64,000 nucleotides of DNA from Endomicrobium sp. (GCA_031289585.1 JAITPF010000037.1:62001-126000); one strand, 5' to 3'; numbered from the stretch's first letter, positions 9,681 through 19,540 are shown. Program-made: numbers and translations. The notes: generated from the letters alone by a model not told the origin.

Positions 9681-11783
9681 ATGAACAAATCTTTATTTAA
9701 AAAAATCATTGCTTATGTTGTTGTGTTATTATCAACTCTAAATGCTTTTGCTTATGAGGTTGATATAGCTTCAGATAATCTTGAATATGATGAAAAAAGT
9801 GGCAAGATTAATGCAAAGGGTAATGTTATTCTTGATTGGCAAGAAAAAAAAGTATATGCTGATTATGTAGATTTTATTATTGGCGAAAAAAATATGCATG
9901 CTTATGGTAACGTTAAAGTTGAAGAATCTGGGAATGCAATTTATGCAGATAGCGTTACATATAATTATGATAAAGAAAGTGGCAGCATAAAAGAAACTTT
10001 TGGCTATTCTTCTTTTGTATTTATGCGTGCAAAGTCTATGGAAAAACAAGGTAAAGATACGTATGCGTTAAATAGTATAAAGCTTTCATCCTGTGATTTG
10101 GACAAACCGCATACACATTTTAGAGCAAAACGTGGAAAACTTATATTGAATAAAAGAATAACCCTTTATTTTCCATTTTTTTATGTTGGAAAGATACCTA
10201 TATTCCCTCTTCCTTTTGTTACTAAATCACTTGAAGGAGGCAGATCTTTTTTTTCTGATACTCAGATTGAAATTGAACCTGGTTGGATAAATGATGGAGA
10301 TATAAAGATATTCGATTATCATCTACATATAAGCCCAATATTAAAAACAAAAATTTCGTTCCCATTAAGTAAATCTTCAACAGCTAAATTAAAGTATGAT
10401 TATTTAGGTCCTAGAGGCAATGGTTATGGTGGAGAATTTGATTATGTAACACGAAATGCAAGAGGAAGTATTTATGCTTATACTATAAACGATTTAATTG
10501 ATAAAAAAGAGAAATGGAGTATAATGCCTAATTATTGGCAAAGAATAAATAATAAATGGACTATACGATCTAAGGCAGAGTTAATGAATGATAATAAATT
10601 CAATGATCGTTTTTCCCATGGTGATTGGGATAGAGTTAAGAATACTTTAGAATCTTATGCTTCTATATCTAGGCAGGGGCGCAACATAAATTTAGAAATG
10701 TTGGTACGGGATCAGAAGCAATATGTGAATGTGAATGAGAAGTATGAAATATCATCTTTAACGCTTCCTCAAGTGACGCTTACATCTTATTCCAAAAATA
10801 TTTTTTTTGGAATAACGCATAATTTTGTTTTTACTTATAGTGATGATTATAAAAAATATAGTCAGGATAAATTTTATAAAAATACAAGTCAATTTGATTA
10901 CAATCTTCAAAGACGTTTTAGATTAGGTAGAAAATTTACATTAAAACCTGCTTTAACATTAACAGAAAACTGGCAAGATAAGGATAATGCAGGAAAAGCA
11001 GATAGTAGTTTTGTTACAAGGTGTACAAGTTCTTTAAATTCAAGATTTATGGTTACAAGCTGGATGAACTGGAACGTTAATTATTCTCTAAAGTTAAGAT
11101 CAAAAGCAAATTGTTTATCCATTGAAGATTCTGCAAAAGATTATGGTTATGAAACAAATCAAACCACTTTTGCTAGCAATATGTATGTTGGAGATAGAAC
11201 TCAGATTACAAACCGTTTTTTGTACAGTTGTAAAAAGGAAAGGAGTGAAAAATCTGAAAATAATAAAAAAAGATGGTCGCCATTTTATACCGAAATAACG
11301 TGGTCTCCAAAATATTATATTACTGTATATATACAACAATCACAACTTTTAGATCCATTTAGATTTAATTCTTGTCAGATTGATTTAAGAATAGGAGAAC
11401 CTCGTAGCAAAATCTATTTCAACTTTGGTGCCTTTTACCAAAGGTATAATGATACTAAGATGTCTTACAAAAATGATGAAATTAATAATGTTTTCGGATT
11501 TGGGATGTGGATTACTCCTAAATGGAGATTTGATTACGATATAAAAACTATGATATCACGTGATTTGTCGCATAGTAGAATGAATGAACACGAGTTTAAG
11601 TTATATAGAGATTTACATTGTTATAATTTAGGTATGATATGGAAAATAAGAAATCCCAATGAGAGTGAAGTTTATTTTAAGTTTGATATGAAAACAAATA
11701 TGCCTTTTGATAGAAAGAAAGAAAATATAGATTATGAAGATCCTGAGGTTGTTTTCTACCCTTGGAGAGATGATTTTCTATGA
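9681..11783 (+). CDS. lptD: LPS-assembly protein LptD/OstA-like outer-membrane protein
   Basis: Signal peptide; OstA-type repeat DNLEYDEKSGKINAKGNVILDWQEKKVYADYVDF...; long beta-barrel-like C-terminal half. Confidence 0.75.
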   Translation: MNKSLFKKIIAYVVVLLSTLNAFAYEVDIASDNLEYDEKSGKINAKGNVILDWQEKKVYADYVDFIIGEKNMHAYGNVKVEESGNAIYADSVTYNYDKESGSIKETFGYSSFVFMRAKSMEKQGKDTYALNSIKLSSCDLDKPHTHFRAKRGKLILNKRITLYFPFFYVGKIPIFPLPFVTKSLEGGRSFFSDTQIEIEPGWINDGDIKIFDYHLHISPILKTKISFPLSKSSTAKLKYDYLGPRGNGYGGEFDYVTRNARGSIYAYTINDLIDKKEKWSIMPNYWQRINNKWTIRSKAELMNDNKFNDRFSHGDWDRVKNTLESYASISRQGRNINLEMLVRDQKQYVNVNEKYEISSLTLPQVTLTSYSKNIFFGITHNFVFTYSDDYKKYSQDKFYKNTSQFDYNLQRRFRLGRKFTLKPALTLTENWQDKDNAGKADSSFVTRCTSSLNSRFMVTSWMNWNVNYSLKLRSKANCLSIEDSAKDYGYETNQTTFASNMYVGDRTQITNRFLYSCKKERSEKSENNKKRWSPFYTEITWSPKYYITVYIQQSQLLDPFRFNSCQIDLRIGEPRSKIYFNFGAFYQRYNDTKMSYKNDEINNVFGFGMWITPKWRFDYDIKTMISRDLSHSRMNEHEFKLYRDLHCYNLGMIWKIRNPNESEVYFKFDMKTNMPFDRKKENIDYEDPEVVFYPWRDDFL

Positions 11784-11844
11784 AATTCGTAATTATTTGC
11801 AAAGCATATTATATTTAAGAGTATATTCTTATACATGAATAGAT

Positions 11845-11935
11845 GGAGAGGTGGCCGAGTTGGTTTAAGGCGTTAGTCTCGAAAACTAATATACGGGAAA
11901 CCGTATCGTGGGTTCGAATCCCCCCCTCTCCGCCA
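11845..11935 (+). tRNA. tRNA-Ser (anticodon CGA), CCA encoded
   Basis: Acceptor ggagagg/cctctcc; anticodon stem-loop ttagt-ctcgaaa-actaa; long variable arm; T-loop ggttcgaatcc; gCCA. Confidence 0.95.
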
Positions 11936-11997
11936 GGTTCTTTTACAACTTCGGATGAATTTTAGAAGTCAGATATTTTTCTATAAATATTCTATTA

Positions 11998-12135
11998 ATA
12001 GGAAACATAAATTCATATAACAAAATAAAAGGTAGAGATAATCAAATAATTAATAATTCTGTAGAAATAGATTTGCTTAAAAAAGATATGGAATTATTGA
12101 AAATGGAAAATAGAAAATCTCAAATTAAAAATTGA
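11998..12135 (+). pseudogene. small 45-aa ORF without ATG (ATA in expected place), N-terminus resembles that of the next gene
   Basis: IGNINSYNKIKGRDNQIINNSVEIDLLKKDMELLKMENRKSQIKN* aligns ungapped to MNDKNSHNKINGNNNTVEDKSI (8/22 identical). Confidence 0.4.
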
Positions 12136-12164
12136 ATTAAATATTAAAAATAGAGGGTTTAGTT

Positions 12165-13448
12165 ATGAATGATAAAAATTCACATAATAAAATAAATGGA
12201 AATAATAATACTGTAGAAGATAAATCTATAAATATAAATAATACTAAGAGCAAAAAAGAAGATAAAGAAAGTATCACAGATCCACCGGAGTCATCTAAAA
12301 AGGAAAAAATCAAATGTCCTATTTGTGATTATACAGAAGTGGAATTAATCTCAGAATCAGTGCAAGGAGGTTTTGTACCTATTCCTATTCGTGAAATTGA
12401 CTGTCCTATATGCGGTGTATATAAAATACCGCTTAATTTGTATGGCATGGAAGAAAAAACTGTTGAAGATTTACTTCCTTGTTCAGATGAAAAAGATTGT
12501 TATAGTAAGAGAAGAGCATTGTTAAAATATTATGTTAGATTGGCTGCAACTGGAAATAAGAATCTTACTATTACAGATGAACTGTGTAAAGACATTTTCA
12601 ATAGAGCTTTCCCAACGCCCATGGAACAGATAGATTATTTAATAAGATTTTTAGGAAATAGTACGTGGTTTGGAAAAGGGTTTGTTGTTCGTGAAGAAAA
12701 ACCAGAATGGAATGATGAGGGACCTGATTTTTGGTTAGGTAAAAGGAGTATAAAGGAGATTTGTGAAGACAAAGAACCACCCTCCTCTAGAGGGGGAGAA
12801 GCGTACGAATTTTTTCACTATTTAAAAAATGGCATTGAAACATCAATGCGTACTTTAATATCTGCAACAGCAAGTTTATACAAAGACAATTTATTTGAAA
12901 TCTTAAAAAATGCAAAAGAACTTAAGCTGATAGAAATACGTCACCGAGTAGAAAATTGTTATAAAATAGTGCTTACGTTAGGAGGTTGGCAAAAATACGA
13001 AGAGCTTAAAAGATGTGAGAGTGATTCTAAAATTGCTTTTATGGCTATGCAGTTTAATAATGAAAAAACTAAAGATCTTCGGGACAATCATTTAAAACCT
13101 TTCATTGAAAGCTTAGGTTTTAAGCTGTCCATATTACCAGAAATAGTTAGTAAAGAAAATCTTATTGACAACAAACTTAGGGTTGCTATAAGAGACAGCA
13201 GGTTTTCGATTTACGATTTAACTGATAGAAATAATGGCGCATACTGGGAAGCTGGATATGCGGAAGGACTAGGCAAAGCTGTTATCTATGTGTGTGAAAA
13301 GGATTCCTTTGAAGATAAAAAAACCAAACCTCTTCATTTTGATGTTAGCCATCAAGAAATATATACGTGGAAAAGTGGCGATGAGGAAAGTATAGAAAAG
13401 TTTAAATCAGACATATTGGCAAAAATTAAAATTTCATTAAATGTTTAA
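12165..13448 (+). CDS. Zn-ribbon protein with C-terminal TIR-like/nucleoside 2-deoxyribosyltransferase-like domain; candidate defence effector
   Basis: CPIC...CPIC; C-terminus KIAFMAMQF...RVAIRDSRFSIYDLTDRNNGAYWEAGYAEGLGKAVIYVCE...LHFDVSHQEIYTW. Confidence 0.7.
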   Translation: MNDKNSHNKINGNNNTVEDKSININNTKSKKEDKESITDPPESSKKEKIKCPICDYTEVELISESVQGGFVPIPIREIDCPICGVYKIPLNLYGMEEKTVEDLLPCSDEKDCYSKRRALLKYYVRLAATGNKNLTITDELCKDIFNRAFPTPMEQIDYLIRFLGNSTWFGKGFVVREEKPEWNDEGPDFWLGKRSIKEICEDKEPPSSRGGEAYEFFHYLKNGIETSMRTLISATASLYKDNLFEILKNAKELKLIEIRHRVENCYKIVLTLGGWQKYEELKRCESDSKIAFMAMQFNNEKTKDLRDNHLKPFIESLGFKLSILPEIVSKENLIDNKLRVAIRDSRFSIYDLTDRNNGAYWEAGYAEGLGKAVIYVCEKDSFEDKKTKPLHFDVSHQEIYTWKSGDEESIEKFKSDILAKIKISLNV

Positions 13449-13550
13449 GAATAACCTGTAAAATGGAATAAGTAGTGAGTTATATGAAAGGAACAGGATA
13501 CGAAGTCAACTGCTACGGGCTTACGCCTGTGGTTTCCAATAAGGTTTTTA

Positions 13551-13676
13551 ATGAAAAAGCTAATACCTCTAATTATAGCGTCAGTATTGTTGTCATCTCC
13601 ACTGTTTACCTCTACCCTTGAATATATCGGAAATGGTTTTGACAGAATGTTGAATATATGCCACAATGCAACTTAA
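13551..13676 (+). CDS. small putative exported protein (41 aa), possibly truncated
   Basis: MKKLIPLIIASVLLSSPLFTSTLEYIGNGFDRMLNICHNAT; clear signal-peptide-like N-terminus. Confidence 0.3.
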   Translation: MKKLIPLIIASVLLSSPLFTSTLEYIGNGFDRMLNICHNAT

Positions 13677-13682
13677 GGGAAC

Positions 13683-14015
13683 GTGGAAATGGGACAATTA
13701 AAAAGAGATCAAACAAAGATTTTTCAAAAATGGTTTAGTAAATTATCCTCAAATATACAAGATAAGATAGCTGAATATATTGATAGAGTTTTAGATGGAA
13801 ACATTTTAAATTGCAAAACATTAAGAAAAGGAATTAGCGAAATTGTTATAAACTATCAAAGAGGATATAGGGTTTATTATACGATATTGCAAAATAAAAC
13901 TATTTTATTACTGCTATCAGGTGGCAACAAGGGCGGAAATCAAAGAGAACAGCAGAGAGATATTGAAAAAGCAGCAATAATAAGAGATTATCTAAAAGAA
14001 AAGGAGGAAATATGA
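13683..14015 (+). CDS. type II toxin, RelE/HigB-like (addiction module killer protein)
   Basis: FQKWFSKLSS...IAEYIDRVLDGN...LRKGISEIVINYQRGYRVYYTILQNKTILLLLSGGNKGGNQREQQRDIEKA. Confidence 0.9.
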   Translation: MEMGQLKRDQTKIFQKWFSKLSSNIQDKIAEYIDRVLDGNILNCKTLRKGISEIVINYQRGYRVYYTILQNKTILLLLSGGNKGGNQREQQRDIEKAAIIRDYLKEKEEI

Positions 14016-14350
14016 AAAATGAATTTATACCGACAAAAGATTGGAATATTGAAGAAGAAACTTTTAGCGTACACTTTGCAAAACTTTTAAGCAAAAATCC
14101 AAAAAGAATAAGTTCGTTTAAAAAGCGTGTTATCAAAGAATATAACGAAACAAGAGATTCAGCGACTTTTCTTGAGCATTTAAAAGTTGTCGCGATAGCT
14201 GAACGCAAGACTGCAATAATTGCAGAGAAAACAAAAATGAAAAGACCGAATATTTACAGGATATTATCAAAAGACAGCAACCCTTCATTTGACAATATCA
14301 AAAACATTGCGCATAATTTGGGTTTTGATTTTGTTCTAAAAAGTGCATAA
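14012..14350 (+). CDS. HTH antitoxin, HigA-like (addiction module antidote)
   Basis: Overlaps toxin by 4 nt; AIIAEKTKMKRPNIYRILSKDSNPSFDNIKNIAHNLGFDF helix-turn-helix. Confidence 0.88.
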   Translation: MKNEFIPTKDWNIEEETFSVHFAKLLSKNPKRISSFKKRVIKEYNETRDSATFLEHLKVVAIAERKTAIIAEKTKMKRPNIYRILSKDSNPSFDNIKNIAHNLGFDFVLKSA

Positions 14351-14846
14351 AAGCGTATTACTTGTGCCGTTATATTAGAAAAAGGAGTTGCGATTTTTAT
14401 TGCAGTCTTTACTATTATTCTTTGGAGTATTTACTATGTAGGCAATAGGATTACTAAAAAGTTAATATAAAGCGGGTACTTATGTCCAGTAAGTTGACAA
14501 AGTAATATTTCTATATGTTTTAATGAACATAAAAAGAATACTAATATATATAGTCAGAAAAAGGTTCTTATCAAAGATAGTTTATCACCTGACTTCAACC
14601 TTTTAGTTCCACCGACTAATTTCTCTCATTACAGAAAATAATTAAAGAGCAATCTAACCATAGAAAGCATGACATCCAACAATCGCGAAGCCGGACAAAT
14701 AATTATACAGTGGGTGTTGTATATATCAATCATTGCACCCAAGGAATTAAAAGAAGAAATGTTGTTATTATTAAAAAGAAGTATTAATAATATATAAGAA
14801 TTCTATTTGTTATAAGCTTGTGTATTTTTGAGTAAGGAGAATATCT

Positions 14847-17734
14847 ATGACTAACAATTCTGAAATAGGCTCTGAATGGAAAAAATGGGATTTGCATGTG
14901 CATACTCCAAAGACATTTTTAAATAATCAGTTTAATACAGTTGAAGTTGATGGTTTTATAAAAAAGATATTAGAATCTAATCTTTCTGTTATAGGTTTGA
15001 CAAATTATTTTAGATTTGAAGGTGCTGAATTAACTGAAATAAAACCTGCTTTAGAGAATAAGGGTATTGTTGTTTTTCCAAATGTTGAATTTAGAATTAA
15101 ACCAGAAAATAAAGAAAACGAAGATATGCATATACATTTGATATTTTCAAATGAAATTAAAGATATGGAAAACACAATTAAAAATTTTCTTGCTAGGGTT
15201 AAAACATTTGATGATAAATATTGTAGTGAGTTGACACCGGAGCATATAAAAAAACAAGTGTGTCATTTGATACCATATATAACGCTCTAGACGTTGATAA
15301 ATCTATAGCAAAGGATAGAGATTATTTCATTATAGCTTGCTCTCGAGGACAAGGAAGCTTTCGTCCTGGAACAGGAAAGGGAAGAGGAGAAAATGCTGCA
15401 ATTACTATGGATCGAAAAAGTGATATTTTATTTGGTAATTCAAAGGATACAGACCATTTTTTAAACCCATATAGATATGATAAAGCCATCCCTAAACCTG
15501 TTTTTGCTTGCTCCGATGCACATAAATTAGACGATATTGGTATAAAATATACATGGGTAAAAGCAGATACTACTTTCATGGGATTACAACAGGCTGTTTA
15601 CCATCCTTCAGAAAGAGTGTACATTGGTGCTATTCCACCTAAACTTGATAAAGTGAATCAAAATAAAAGTGCTTATATCAAATCTATATTTATTCGTACA
15701 GACAATAAATCTGTGAAACATATATGGTTTGATTGCGAAATTTTTTTAAACCCAGGACTAATAGCAATAATAGGTAATAAGGGAAGTGGAAAAAGTGCAT
15801 TATCTGACATTATAGGACATTTATGTCAATGTAAAACAATAAATGACTATGCTTCGTTTTTAAATTGTAATCGCTTTAGAAAATCTCCGGAAAAATTAGC
15901 AAATGAATATAATGGATCATTAAAATGGACTGATGACAAAAGTCAGTCGCAAACCTTGGCGGAAGTGAATTATGACACTACAATCGAAGGCGCACAATAC
16001 TTACCTCAAAAATATATAGAAAAAGTTTGTAATGATCTTAACGATGAATTTCAGCAAGAGATTGATAATGTTATATTTTCTTATATTGATGTAACAGAGA
16101 AAGATGGGGCAAAAAATCTCAAAGAATTAATTTCAAGGAAATCTAAAGTTTTTGAAAGTAAAATTTTAGAAATCAAAGAAGAACTACGCGAAATAAATAG
16201 AAGTATTGTAGAATGCGAAAGTAGATTGATACCTTCATATAAAAAAACTATTGATGAGGATTTAAAGAAGAGGAAGAGTGATTTAGAACGTCATCTAACA
16301 AATAAGCCAAAAGAAGTTATAAAACCCAAAGAAACCGAAGATGTAGAATACACAAAAAAGCTTGAAGGAGTGAATTCTAATATTTTAAAACTCCAAAAGT
16401 CTATTGACACAAATAGAGCTTTGCTAAAAGATATAAATGAAAAAATGCAAAAAGCAAAAGACTTAAAAGAAAAGGCAATTAACATCATTGATAGCATCGA
16501 TAAATTTAACATGTTTTTAGATTTTGTAATCAAAGATCTGGCACTTGAAAAGGAAACATTTAACATCAAATGCTTTTTCTCAACTGAAACAATAACTTCC
16601 ATTATTGATCCTTTGGAAAAGAAGAAGCAAGATCTTTTAGTGTTACTAAGATCAGTAGATCAAGATATTGAAAAAAAATCATTATGTTCCCAAAAAAAAG
16701 AGTTTGAGAAAAAGAGAACAGATCTCATCTCTACAGCGGATATCAAGGAAAAAGAATATCAAAAATATTTACAAGATTTAGAGAAATGGGAACTACTTAA
16801 AAAAAATATTCTAGGAGATGATAAAACTCTAAATACTATATCGTATTTAGAATCAGAAATTAAAAATGTTGCTGAAATATATCCATCTGAATATGAAGAA
16901 CTAAAAGCTTCAAGAATAAAGAAAATCAAAGAAATATATAATCAAAAAAGAAAGAAGGCTGATGTATATGTTGAACTTTACAAACCCATTGAAACCACTA
17001 TTGAAAAAATATTAGGGAAATCTAAAGAAAACATAAGATTTGAAATTAATTTTTTATTCAAAGATAAAAATATTATTACTAAGATTATGGATAGTACCAA
17101 TCTTAGAATTTCCGGTAAGTTTCAAGGCAAAGAAAAAGCATCTAATACATTAACAGCCTTAATTAAACAAACTGATTGTAATGATGTAGTAAGTGTGGAA
17201 AAATTTTTTAATGAAATACTTTCAGATATCTATGATGATTTAGAAAATTCATCAAAAAAAATTTCTAACAAAGAAGACTACTATAACCTTTTAAGTTCAT
17301 TAGATTATATAGACATAGAGTATAATTTAAGGATGGGTGCTACAACACTAGAAGAATTATCACCTGGAGAAAAAGGAATGCTTCTTCTAGTATTTTATCT
17401 AGCACTTAATAAAGGTGAAAGTCCCCTAATTATTGATCAACCAGAAGACAATTTAGATAACCAATCAATATTTCGTACACTTGTTCCTGTTATTTGTGAG
17501 GCAAAAAAACGAAGGCAAGTAATAATTGTAACACATAACCCTAACATTGCCATAGCTTGTGATGCAGAACAAATAATTTATTCTCACATGGATAAAATTA
17601 ATAATAAAATAACTTGTGAATCTGGCAGTATTGAGAATCCAAAAATGTTAGAGCATATAATGGATGTCTTGGAAGGAACTGTTCCAGCATTCGATTTGAG
17701 AACTTTAAAATATTTATTAAGAAATAGGGTATAG
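14847..17734 (+). pseudogene. PHP-domain + SMC/AAA-like ATPase (TrlF-like family), split by a frameshift at an A7 tract (15248-15254)
   Basis: ORF1 (14847-15290) SEWKKWDLHVHTPKTF PHP N-terminus; ORF2 (15260-17734) IIGNKGSGKSALSDIIG Walker A, coiled coil, LSPGEKGMLLLVFYLALNKGESPLIIDQPEDNLDN signature/Walker B. One extra A restores ...EHIKKTSVSFDTIYNALDVDKS... Confidence 0.85.
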
Positions 17735-17756
17735 ATGATTTGTATAAAATTATACA

Positions 17757-18056
17757 TTACTTATTCTTACGTCTTATTTCGTTATATATAATTCTTTCGC
17801 AATAAGTTATTGCTAAATCATCTGTAGATAATGTTTTTAACTTTTCATAATCAGAAAATGTTTTCATAAAATCTAATAGCTTTGTTCTGTCTGTATTTTT
17901 ATACATGCTATGGAATGCGTCAGATAATTCAATAGACTCATCGCATTTCTTACCATGAGAAAGTTGTATTCCAAAAAAAGTTTCTTTATAACCTGTGCTG
18001 GCAATCCCAGTCTTAAAAGGCTGGGAATGAATGGGCACGCCTCTCTTGCAAGGCAT
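17757..18056 (-). CDS. hypothetical ORF; C-terminal part may be a gene fragment
   Basis: ORF track only; hairpin cccagtc..ggctggg within its N-terminal region argues against coding there. Confidence 0.2.
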   Translation of the reverse strand: MPCKRGVPIHSQPFKTGIASTGYKETFFGIQLSHGKKCDESIELSDAFHSMYKNTDRTKLLDFMKTFSDYEKLKTLSTDDLAITYCERIIYNEIRRKNK

Positions 18057-18116
18057 TGTTCTGTGATATTGGATGATAAAATAAGTCCATAGATATAAAG
18101 AGGAGGGAATAAGACT

Positions 18117-18400
18117 ATGGTAGGAAAGTGTCGGAGATGTTTAAGTCAGAAATATGTGAAGAGGGGATTGTTTAACGGGAATCAGAGGTAGAAGTGTAAA
18201 GCCTGACGAGATAGAATATGTTAAAAAAAACTTCAAAGAGCGATCGTAAGAACTGCTTATAGCCGAAAGCAAGCGATTGTTATTACAATGAAATAAGCAA
18301 TGAAGGATTAAGTGGTTGTTTGAGGATATATAGGAAGGTAAAAGAAGTAAGAATTTTTATAGAGATGCAAACAGTTGTTGAGAACAGACATTTATTAGGC
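18117..18400 (+). pseudogene. degenerate IS1-like transposase (InsA zinc-finger region) remnant
   Basis: MVGKCRRCLSQKYVKRGLFNGNQR*KCKA*RDRIC*KKLQRAI...: C-x2-C...G.QR(Y)KCKxC pattern with in-frame stops. Confidence 0.5.
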
Positions 18401-18656
18401 AATTTAAATAGAATCGTTATAAGTTATATATATCCAAAATCAGAACAATGCCTATACCGGGTGGATTTTATACATTATTTGCATCCCTTTTTGCTTCCTT
18501 TAATTTCTTCACACTTTACTTTAACTTTGTCCCATTTCTGTTTTAACTTGGTTGGCATTTATAAAGATACAGTTTCCTGCAGATTGCGGGAATAACAGCG
18601 AAAATTGCTATAATCTTTAAAAATCGCAGAGAAAATATTGCTGTTGATACTACTTG

Positions 18657-18674
18657 CTCCGCCAGGCTTTTTTT
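18657..18674 (+). repeat. CTCCGCCAGG direct repeat of tRNA-Ser 3' end, followed by T-tract; candidate att remnant
   Basis: Identical to 11928-11937 (tRNA-Ser 3' end plus 2 nt); following 12 nt about 8/12 identical. Confidence 0.4.
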
Positions 18675-18748
18675 CAGCATAGGATAATTTAGAAATCAAT
18701 TATTTCTCTCTCTATTGTCTCTTAAGCACATCTCAATATGCTGTAAAA

Positions 18749-18776
18749 TTGACTTACAAATTCAAAAAATTATAAA
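18749..18776 (+). promoter_or_regulatory. putative promoter TTGACT-N16-TATAAA upstream of DUF4912/GH57 genes
   Basis: Hexamers at 18749-18754 and 18771-18776. Confidence 0.45.
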
Positions 18777-18816
18777 ATTCAGTTAATTTTAATATGTTTT
18801 TGAAAGGGAACTTTAA

Positions 18817-19395
18817 ATGACTACTGCGAATGCGAGCGAATACTTGGACTATAAAACATCGGGGAAAAATAAGTTCGTCGCAGTTAATAAGTCTGGATTA
18901 CCTGAAACATATAACGAGACAAAAGTTGTTATACTTCCAAGAGATCCTGTTTGGATATATGCTTATTGGGAGATTTCAAGCGAGACAACCAAAAAACTTT
19001 TAAAACAATACAATGAAAATCTTGATACTTTACCTGTGATTGTAAGAGTTTATGATATTACCGATATAAATTTTAATGGTAGGAATGCACACAGATATTT
19101 TGATATAAAAGTAAACCGAAATGCTTTAAGCTGGTATATAAATGTAGGCGAATATAATCGTTCTTGGTGTATAGATATAGGATATATTCTTAAAAGTGGC
19201 GATTATATAATTGTTGCGAGATCAAATTCAATGATAATGCCCAAATATGGTGTGTCTGACATTATAGATGAAAATTGGGCTTTAATGAAGTTGGAATTTG
19301 AAAAATTTCTTAAAATATCTAATACAGGGCAAACAGGCAAGAGTTCTTACGATATAGCAAGGTTTATAATAAAGCAAGAAGAAATTTTTAAGTAG
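18817..19395 (+). CDS. DUF4912 domain protein
   Basis: KVVILPRDPVWIYAYWEISSETTKKLL...VRVYDIT...WYINVG...WCIDIGYI. Confidence 0.85.
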   Translation: MTTANASEYLDYKTSGKNKFVAVNKSGLPETYNETKVVILPRDPVWIYAYWEISSETTKKLLKQYNENLDTLPVIVRVYDITDINFNGRNAHRYFDIKVNRNALSWYINVGEYNRSWCIDIGYILKSGDYIIVARSNSMIMPKYGVSDIIDENWALMKLEFEKFLKISNTGQTGKSSYDIARFIIKQEEIFK

Positions 19396-19540
19396 TTCAA
19401 ACATATTTTTAAAAACAAGTACTCATAAATATTCTATTTTTTCTTGACGTAGAAGAATATCTTTCATTTGTTTACCACAACAACAATGTCTAAACTTTGG
19501 AATAACAAAATAAAGTAAAAATAATTTTTTGAGGTTACTA

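Noticed and set aside
13445-14208. Minus-strand ORFs 13445-13666 and 13900-14208
   Set aside because: Antisense to better-supported plus-strand genes.
14360-14800. Possible remnants between antitoxin and PHP-ATPase (e.g. AIFIAVFTIILWSIYYVGNRITKKLI*, REAGQIIIQWVLYISIIAPKELKEEML)
   Set aside because: Short peptides with no family I can name; likely decayed genes but not assignable by eye.
18320-18595. 91-aa ORF after the IS1-like remnant
   Set aside because: Starts within the transposase remnant and has no recognisable domain; likely fortuitous.
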